Both the position numbers and the translations under genes were made by a program. Shown here one piece after another: positions 57,356 to 64,000 of a DNA stretch of 64,000 nt; within the stretch, counting starts at the first letter, position 1, and every line of letters starts with the position of its first letter. A model generated the notes under the pieces. That model made no database searches, was not told the origin of the DNA, and saw only the letters and a program-made list of their open reading frames with translations. Source of the DNA: CBDHDJ01 sp965261645 (GTDB lineage: Bacteria; Pseudomonadota; Alphaproteobacteria; SHVV01); the NCBI GenBank assembly GCA_965261645.1, contig CBDHDJ010000003.1, positions 682,001-746,000 of the forward strand, given 5' to 3'.

Positions 57356-59236
57356 TCAGCCCCTCTTCGCCTGTGCGCTGTGCCGGCCGGACGTCTGGTA
57401 GGGCGTGCGGGCCGACGGATCGCGGCGCCGGAGCTCGAGCAGAATGTCCCGCGCGATGGGCGCGGCGGTACGCGCAGCCGAGCCGCCATGCTCGACCAGT
57501 ACGGCTATCGCATAGCGTGGCGCGTCGGCCGGCGCATAGGCAACGAACAGCGCATGGTCCCGTTCGGCCCAGGGACGATCCTCCTTGGGCCGCTTCTGCT
57601 GGCGCTCGATCTGGCTGATACGCCGAACTTGCGAGGTACCGGTCTTCCCGGCGATGGGAAAATCGGCATGGCGCACGCGCGATGCGAAGGCCGTTCCGCG
57701 GCGGCTATTGGAGACGCGGACCATTGCGTCCTGGACCAGTTCCAATGCCTGGCGCGTCAAGCCGAGCGACGGCGGCTCCTCGGCCTCCGCACCCGCCTCC
57801 CCCGCAAGCGCCGAATTCCCGCGGACGAGGGTTGGCTTGACTGCCTTCCCGCCGTTCGCCAACCGTGCCACCATGACGGCGAGCTGAAGCGGTGTGGCCA
57901 GCACGTACCCTTGGCCGATACCCGTATTGAGCGTCTCGCCGCGCTGCCAGGGCACCCCGTACACGGCTTCCTTCCAGGCGCGCGTCGGCAAAAGGCCGGC
58001 CTTTTCCGACGGCAGTTCGATGCCCAACGTCTCACCGAACCCGAAGCGCCGCGCCATGGCCTCGATCCGGTCCACCCCGATGCGCTGGGCCGCATCGAAA
58101 AAGAAGACGTCACAACTCTCCACGATGCCCGAGGTGACATTCATCTCGCCATGCCCCTGCTTCTTCCAACAGTGGAAGGTGCGATCGCCCAAGGTGAGAA
58201 AGCCCGGGCAGAACACCCGGTGGCTCTCACTCAGCGTTCCGCTTTCGAGTCCCGCCAGGGCAACGATCATCTTGAACGTCGAGCCGGGCGGATACTGGCC
58301 GTTGATCGCCTTGTTGATCAGTGGCTTTCGGTCATCGTCCATCAGGTTGCGCCAGGTCGATTGGCTTAGCCCGATGTTGAAATCGTTGGGATCGAAGCCG
58401 GGCGTTGAAGCGAGAGCCAGGACCTCGCCGTTATGAACATCGAGCACCACGCACGCCGCGCTCTCTTGGCCCAGCCGGTTGGAAATGAACTGCTGCAAGC
58501 CCGCGTCGATCGTCAGCACGATATCGTCACCGGGCTCACCGTCGCGGCGCGCCAATTCCCGGATGACGCGCCCATAGGCATTGACCTCAACCCGGCTGTT
58601 CCCGGCCTTGCCGCGCAGGTCGAGATCGTACACCCGTTCGATGCCGTTCTTGCCGATTCGGAAGCCCGGCAGTTCGAGCAGCGGATCCCCACCCAGCTCA
58701 TCCTCGGACACCGGCGCGACATAGCCCACGACATGGGCAAATGCCGTGCCATACGGGTAATAGCGGGTTTCACCGACATCCGGCTGTATGCCCGGTAAAT
58801 CGGGACTGTAGACGTTGATCCGCGAGAACTGCGCCCAGCTCAAATTCTCAGTCACAGTAATCGGCACGAAGCGACGCTTGCGCTCGACCTCGCGAAGAAT
58901 CCGCCGCCGCTCCCAATCGCCGATCGGAACGAGGGCGCCCAGCCGCGACAACGTCTCGCCCACGTCTCCCGTTTGTTCGGGAACCAAAAGCGCGCGGTAG
59001 TTCTGCCGGTTGCCCGCGAGCTGAACGCCGAAGCGATCGAGAACTCGGCCGCGCGGCGGCGGGAGTAACACAAGATTGATGCGGTTTTCTTCGGCCAGCA
59101 TCTTGTACTGATCGGCATCGATGACCTGGAGATAGTAAAGTCGCCCGGCCAGCACACCGAACAGAGCAAGCTGGCCTCCCGCGAAAATGACCGCGCGCCG
59201 GATGAAGGACTTGGAGCGTCTCGCTTCCCGGCGCAT
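57356..59236 (-). CDS. mrdA: Penicillin-binding protein 2 (transpeptidase)
   Basis: A 626-residue class B penicillin-binding protein that cross-links peptidoglycan in the elongasome. N-terminal membrane anchor AVIFAGGQLALFGVLAGRLY (about residues 15-34), PBP dimer domain with PPPRGRVLDRFGVQLA, and transpeptidase domain with the active site STFK (near Ser319), the SxN-like SCD (VESCDVFFF) and KTGTSQ. It lies just 3 bases upstream of rodA and directly after mreD, which indicates one transcript. Confidence 0.96.
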   Translation of the reverse strand: MRREARRSKSFIRRAVIFAGGQLALFGVLAGRLYYLQVIDADQYKMLAEENRINLVLLPPPRGRVLDRFGVQLAGNRQNYRALLVPEQTGDVGETLSRLGALVPIGDWERRRILREVERKRRFVPITVTENLSWAQFSRINVYSPDLPGIQPDVGETRYYPYGTAFAHVVGYVAPVSEDELGGDPLLELPGFRIGKNGIERVYDLDLRGKAGNSRVEVNAYGRVIRELARRDGEPGDDIVLTIDAGLQQFISNRLGQESAACVVLDVHNGEVLALASTPGFDPNDFNIGLSQSTWRNLMDDDRKPLINKAINGQYPPGSTFKMIVALAGLESGTLSESHRVFCPGFLTLGDRTFHCWKKQGHGEMNVTSGIVESCDVFFFDAAQRIGVDRIEAMARRFGFGETLGIELPSEKAGLLPTRAWKEAVYGVPWQRGETLNTGIGQGYVLATPLQLAVMVARLANGGKAVKPTLVRGNSALAGEAGAEAEEPPSLGLTRQALELVQDAMVRVSNSRRGTAFASRVRHADFPIAGKTGTSQVRRISQIERQQKRPKEDRPWAERDHALFVAYAPADAPRYAIAVLVEHGGSAARTAAPIARDILLELRRRDPSARTPYQTSGRHSAQAKRG

Positions 59237-59237
59237 G

Positions 59238-59753
59238 TCAGGCCGTCCTCACCAAAACGCGTTGGATCCGGCTGAGCACCCACATGAACGGCGGATAGAG
59301 CGCGACTGTGAGCAGCAATTGCACCACGAACGGCCCAGGCGGCAGAAGGGCAACGAAAAAGAGCGATGCGATAAGCCAGGTCGCCGCCAGGGCGCCGCCG
59401 GTCACGCACAGAAAGCCCCACCACTCGACGAGGAAGGTTTTGCCAAGGAACACCCGGCGCTGGGCCGAGACGATGGCATGCACCACGAGGAGTACGAGTG
59501 CAGTGATCCCGAGCGGGGTGCCGCTCAGAATGTCCTGCACCAGGCCGATCAGAAACACGGCATAGGCGGGCAGCAGCTCGGGTCGATAAATGCTCCAGTA
59601 GTAGACCGCGATCAAGGACAGCGCGGGCGTCACTTCGGGGAGGTAAGGCGCGCCATAGGGAAGTTGCGACAGGAGAACGATGATAAGGGTCACGAGCGGC
59701 GGCACAAGGGCGCGCATCGTGCGCTGGAGGTAGAGCCCGACTTTCTCGTTCAC
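59238..59753 (-). CDS. mreD: Rod shape-determining protein MreD
   Basis: A 171-residue inner-membrane protein with about five hydrophobic segments (LVPPLVTLIIVLLSQLPYGA, LSLIAVYYWSIYRPELLPAY, FLIGLVQDILSGTPLGITAL). The position between mreC and mrdA and the typical PxL(T)PALSLIAVYYW...FLIGLxQDIL pattern identify it. Its start overlaps the end of mreC by four bases (ATGA), and its stop abuts the mrdA start. Confidence 0.93.
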   Translation of the reverse strand: MNEKVGLYLQRTMRALVPPLVTLIIVLLSQLPYGAPYLPEVTPALSLIAVYYWSIYRPELLPAYAVFLIGLVQDILSGTPLGITALVLLVVHAIVSAQRRVFLGKTFLVEWWGFLCVTGGALAATWLIASLFFVALLPPGPFVVQLLLTVALYPPFMWVLSRIQRVLVRTA

Positions 59754-60622
59754 GGCCGCGCTCCTGTTGGCGCCGCCTCCCCTTCCAGCGTCGGGACGTG
59801 ATAGCGCAACAAGCGAACGTACTCCAGCCGATCCCGCTCCACATAAGGTTGAACGGTGATGTGGCCGGCCCGCACGCCCGAGATCACGCCGATCGGCAAG
59901 CCGGGCGGAAACAGGCCGCCATGACCCGACGTGACGACGCGCTCGCCCGACCGCGGGGACGGGCCGTCCGAGACGAATTCAAGCCGGGGCAGGCCGGTGT
60001 TGTCGCCTGCCAACACGGCGCGCTGGCGGGTGGTCTGAATGACCACCGGGATCCGCGAGTTGAGATCCGTCAACAGGAGAATGCGGGACGCCCGCTCGCC
60101 TGTCTCGACGATTCGTCCGACGAGCCCCTCGCCGGTGACGGCCGCCTGACCCTTGGCCACACCTTCTCGCGCCCCGGCATTGAGGAGCACGGTGCGCACG
60201 AACGGACCGCCGGAATCACCGATGATGCGAGCGGATATGAAGGAGACGCGTTCCTCGATCTTGGCGTTGAGCAATGCGCGATAGGCGGCGTTTTCCTGCT
60301 CGATGCGGCGCGCCGCCGACTGCCACCTAAGCAACCGAGCGTTCTCCTCGCTGAGACGCTCGTTTTCACTTCGCAAGTAGAGCAGATGCTGCATTTCGTC
60401 GACCGCATCGTGCACCGCCGCGATCGGGTGGGACAGAACCACCAGCACGGGCGAGATCGCGTCGTTCACGGCAACGCGGACCCGCTCGACCAATCGGATG
60501 TCGGCCTTGCCCAGCATCATCAGGCTGAAGGCGCCGGCAATCAAGAGAACGAACGCGAAGCGCTGGACGACGACCTTGACGGGCACCGCCAGACGAAGCA
60601 TCCGTGCTCCGGGATCCTTCAT
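59750..60622 (-). CDS. mreC: Rod shape-determining protein MreC
   Basis: A 290-residue periplasmic scaffold with one N-terminal membrane segment (RFAFVLLIAGAFSLMMLGKA, about residues 19-38), a coiled coil (LYLRSENERLSEENARLLRW) and beta-rich domains with VSFISARIIGDSGGPFVRTV and ARVITSGHGG-like ERVVTSGHGGLFPPGLPIG. It links MreB filaments with PBP2 and RodA. Overlap with mreD shows translational coupling. Confidence 0.94.
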   Translation of the reverse strand: MKDPGARMLRLAVPVKVVVQRFAFVLLIAGAFSLMMLGKADIRLVERVRVAVNDAISPVLVVLSHPIAAVHDAVDEMQHLLYLRSENERLSEENARLLRWQSAARRIEQENAAYRALLNAKIEERVSFISARIIGDSGGPFVRTVLLNAGAREGVAKGQAAVTGEGLVGRIVETGERASRILLLTDLNSRIPVVIQTTRQRAVLAGDNTGLPRLEFVSDGPSPRSGERVVTSGHGGLFPPGLPIGVISGVRAGHITVQPYVERDRLEYVRLLRYHVPTLEGEAAPTGARP

Positions 60623-60678
60623 CTCGTGGGTCCTTGCCGTCCGCGCACCGTTTCGATCAGCGCCCCCGGGTGATCAAG

Positions 60679-61722
60679 CTAGTCAAATTGATGCGACAAC
60701 ACGTGCCGGAGCGCCCGCATATCTTCGAGCGCCCGCCCTGCGCCCCGCGCGACGCTGGACAATGGTTCATCGGCAATCGATACCGGCAGCCCGGTGGCGT
60801 AGCGCAAGACATAGTCGAGGTTGCCGAGGAGCGCGCCACCGCCGGTCAACACGATCCCCTTGTCGACGATGTCGGCGGCGAGCTCGGGCGCGGTGTGCTC
60901 GAGCGCCACCTTGACCGCCTCAATGATGGCGCCGACCGGCTCGGCCAGGCTCTCGGCGATCTCTCGCTGGCTGAGGACGAGCTCTTTCGGCACACCGTTC
61001 ATCATATCCCGCCCCTTGATCTCCATGACGTGGCCGTTGCCATCTTCCGGTTGGCTGGCGGTACCGATCTGCACCTTGATGCGCTCGGCGCTCGATTCAC
61101 CGACCAGGAGATTGTGATGGCGCCGGATGTAACCGATGATCGCCTCATCCATCTTGTCGCCGCCAACCCGCACGGACCGGGAATATACGATACCGCCGAG
61201 CGAGAGAACGGCGACCTCGGTGGTCCCGCCGCCGATATCGACGACCATTGATCCCGTCGGCTCGGTCACCGGCAGGCCAGCGCCGATCGCCGCCGCCATC
61301 GGTTCCTCGATCATATAGACGCGCCTGGCACCGGCACTTTCCGCAGATTCCTGGATGGCGCGCCGCTCGACCGCGGTGGAGCCCGAGGGGACGCACACGA
61401 TGACCTGCGGGCTGGCGAAGCTCCGCCGGTTGTGCACCCTGCGAATGAAATGCTTGATCATCTCCTCGGCGATCTCGAAATCAGCGATCACGCCGTCGCG
61501 CAAGGGGCGAATGGCCTCGATGTTCCCGGGCGTGCGGCCCAGCATCAGCTTGGCTTCGTCGCCCACCGCGAGCACCTGCTTTTTGCCCCGATGGCTGACG
61601 ATGGCGACGACCGAGGGTTCATCGAGCACGATGCCGCGGCCCTGGACATAGACCAGGGTGTTCGCGGTGCCGAGGTCGATGGCCATATCGGCCGACATCA
61701 TGCCGAGTAAGTTGGAAAACAT
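60679..61722 (-). CDS. mreB: Rod shape-determining protein MreB (bacterial actin)
   Basis: A 347-residue actin-like ATPase. Motifs: MAIDLGTANTLVYVQGRGIV (phosphate 1), MVVDIGGGTTEVAVLSLGGI (phosphate 2), IVLTGGGALLGNLD (adenosine) and EEPMAAAIGAGLP. It forms membrane-associated filaments that direct lateral wall growth. It is the first gene of the cell-shape operon, 56 bases ahead of mreC; 82 bases separate it from the end of leuA upstream. Confidence 0.97.
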   Translation of the reverse strand: MFSNLLGMMSADMAIDLGTANTLVYVQGRGIVLDEPSVVAIVSHRGKKQVLAVGDEAKLMLGRTPGNIEAIRPLRDGVIADFEIAEEMIKHFIRRVHNRRSFASPQVIVCVPSGSTAVERRAIQESAESAGARRVYMIEEPMAAAIGAGLPVTEPTGSMVVDIGGGTTEVAVLSLGGIVYSRSVRVGGDKMDEAIIGYIRRHHNLLVGESSAERIKVQIGTASQPEDGNGHVMEIKGRDMMNGVPKELVLSQREIAESLAEPVGAIIEAVKVALEHTAPELAADIVDKGIVLTGGGALLGNLDYVLRYATGLPVSIADEPLSSVARGAGRALEDMRALRHVLSHQFD

Positions 61723-61804
61723 GACCGTCCTTACGCTCCTCTGGACTTAACTTTCCGGCGGAGACGCCTCCCCATCGCCCCCTCGTTCCATTGGCGGTTA
61801 CCCC

Positions 61805-63355
<1,551 letters not shown>

Positions 63356-63406
63356 CGTCCCGATCCTTCGTGCGCTGGGTTTCGTTTCTCCTCTTCGTTC
63401 ACCAGT

Positions 63407-63446
63407 CCCTTGAACGCCGAGCCAAGATCGCCCTGCCGTTCAAGGG
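63407..63446 (-). promoter_or_regulatory. Perfect 10-bp inverted repeat in the leuA leader (attenuator-like)
   Basis: CCCTTGAACG at 63407-63416 and its exact complement CGTTCAAGGG at 63437-63446 flank a 20-base loop. The upstream arm covers the stop codon of the candidate leader peptide at 63440-63532. A competing local hairpin (CGCCCT with AGGGCG) uses the same arm. No U-run follows, so a classical terminator is not seen; translational or ribosome-dependent control is possible. Confidence 0.55.
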
Positions 63447-63532
63447 CGGCTAAGTCGAAGGACCAGAATCCGCAAGCAGGACCGCCGGGCGGTGTCTCCA
63501 TCGCCACGGGAAACCGGAGCCTGAGATGTCAT
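63440..63532 (-). CDS. Candidate leuA leader peptide
   Basis: A 30-codon frame from ATG 63532 ends at the TGA 63440-63442 and finishes with CLRILVLRLSRP, which has four Leu plus Ile and Val in ten residues just before the stop. Such branched-chain codons ahead of a hairpin suit ribosome-mediated attenuation of leucine synthesis. Upstream GGATCACG is only a weak ribosome site, and the start half of the peptide is ordinary in composition, so the call is tentative. Confidence 0.45.
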   Translation of the reverse strand: MTSQAPVSRGDGDTARRSCLRILVLRLSRP

Positions 63533-63820
63533 CGTGATCCGCACCGTTTCCCTCACCCGCGCCCCAGAGGGGAGCCAAACAAAACGTGAAATATCAAATA
63601 CCTATCAGAGCCGGTTACGACCGGGCCTCGTCAATTCGGATTAATGACAGCCTGATAGCGGCAAAAACCCGGACGATCTAAATACTTACGCGGAATTCCC
63701 CGCTTTTCGCAAGGGAATTGTTCGCTGAAGCCCCCGAAGCGAGGTACGCGCGGGCGCCACCCCGTGCGGCGCGCGCTCGCGGTGGGTTGGAAGGGATCGG
63801 CCCGGCCAGTGGGCGCAGAA
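63533..63820. other. Region between ilvC and the leuA leader
   Basis: Just under 300 bases, with a hairpin-forming inverted repeat at about 63692-63717 (AATTCCC paired with GGGAATT) that could end ilvC transcription or regulate leuA. An AT-rich patch at about 63590-63650 is the likely place of the leuA promoter. No further gene is visible. Confidence 0.4.
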
Positions 63821-64000
63821 TCAGTTCTTGGTCTTGTCGACCAGCTTGCCCTCGGCGAGCCACGGCATCATATCGCGCAACCGCTGGCCCACCTCTTCGA
63901 TGGGATGTTCCGCGGCGCGGGTTCTGAGCGCCTTGAAGCTCGCCTGATTGGCCTTGTTCTCGAGCACCCACTCGCGGGCGAAGCGCCCCGACTGGATGTC
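63821..64000 (-). CDS. ilvC: Ketol-acid reductoisomerase, C-terminal part (5' end outside the window)
   Basis: The last 59 codons are present, reading DIQSGRFAREWVLENKANQ from the right edge to EGKLVDKTKN and the stop at 63821-63823. This is the highly conserved C-terminal knotted domain of the class I enzyme, which converts acetolactate to dihydroxyisovalerate in valine and leucine synthesis. It lies upstream of leuA on the same strand, 288 bases before the leader peptide start. Confidence 0.93.
   Translation of the reverse strand, partial: DIQSGRFAREWVLENKANQASFKALRTRAAEHPIEEVGQRLRDMMPWLAEGKLVDKTKN

Overview
The window comes from a high-GC alphaproteobacterium, probably of the Rhodospirillales. 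The right end carries the chromosomal order ilvC-leuA-mreB-mreC-mreD-mrdA-rodA, all on the minus strand, with a tRNA-Lys next to it. The rest is accessory DNA, heavily invaded by insertion sequences (IS66, IS3, IS256, IS630, IS1595, IS5) and by five copies of group II introns. Several apparently separate genes are pieces of one gene split by an insertion. Region 1-11 kb is the remnant of a conjugative or integrative element. It holds a MobF relaxase/helicase (TraA type, running off the left edge), a small frameshifted gene, a DUF1173-like gene cut in three by an IS630 and an IS3 element, and an overlapping two-gene module whose second protein resembles ImmA/IrrE peptidases without the HExxH site. 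Region 11.4-19 kb is IS66 copy 1, with an 8-bp target duplication. It carries a DruA-like (DUF4338) gene downstream of tnpC, and tnpC holds two group II introns in exact head-to-tail tandem. Region 19.5-24.1 kb holds one broken and two intact paralogous tyrosine integrases around a divergent polysaccharide deacetylase gene. Region 24.2-32.9 kb is IS66 copy 2. An IS256 element sits in its left terminal repeat, a sense group II intron sits at the same tnpC site as in copy 1, and a second, divergent intron lies antisense in tnpC. Region 33-40.5 kb is a surface-lipoprotein locus: a TbpB-like lipoprotein gene broken by a frameshift and an IS3 element, a Slam (DUF560) outer-membrane translocon, a frameshifted DUF3187 gene, and a second intact TbpB-like lipoprotein. 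Region 40.5-46 kb holds an IS1595 element interrupted by an IS3 element, a glyoxalase-fold gene, a DUF4242-adenylate/guanylate cyclase fusion and a second IS630 element. Region 45.9-52.7 kb is a cytochrome P450 gene split at its haem-binding loop by IS66 copy 3, which again carries the intron and a DruA-like gene. Region 53-56.2 kb has a small unknown gene, another IS3-type element, tRNA-Lys(CTT) and an IS5 element inserted at the rodA stop codon. Region 56.2-64 kb is the conserved cell-shape operon plus leuA, which has a leader with a candidate Leu-rich peptide and a perfect inverted repeat, and the 3' end of ilvC. The main biological themes are nested mobile elements (group II introns parasitising IS66-DruA elements that in turn break host genes) and a Slam surface-lipoprotein export locus in an alphaproteobacterium. 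Single-base frameshifts at about 4.3, 19.7, 34.0 and 38.5 kb could be real decay or assembly errors.
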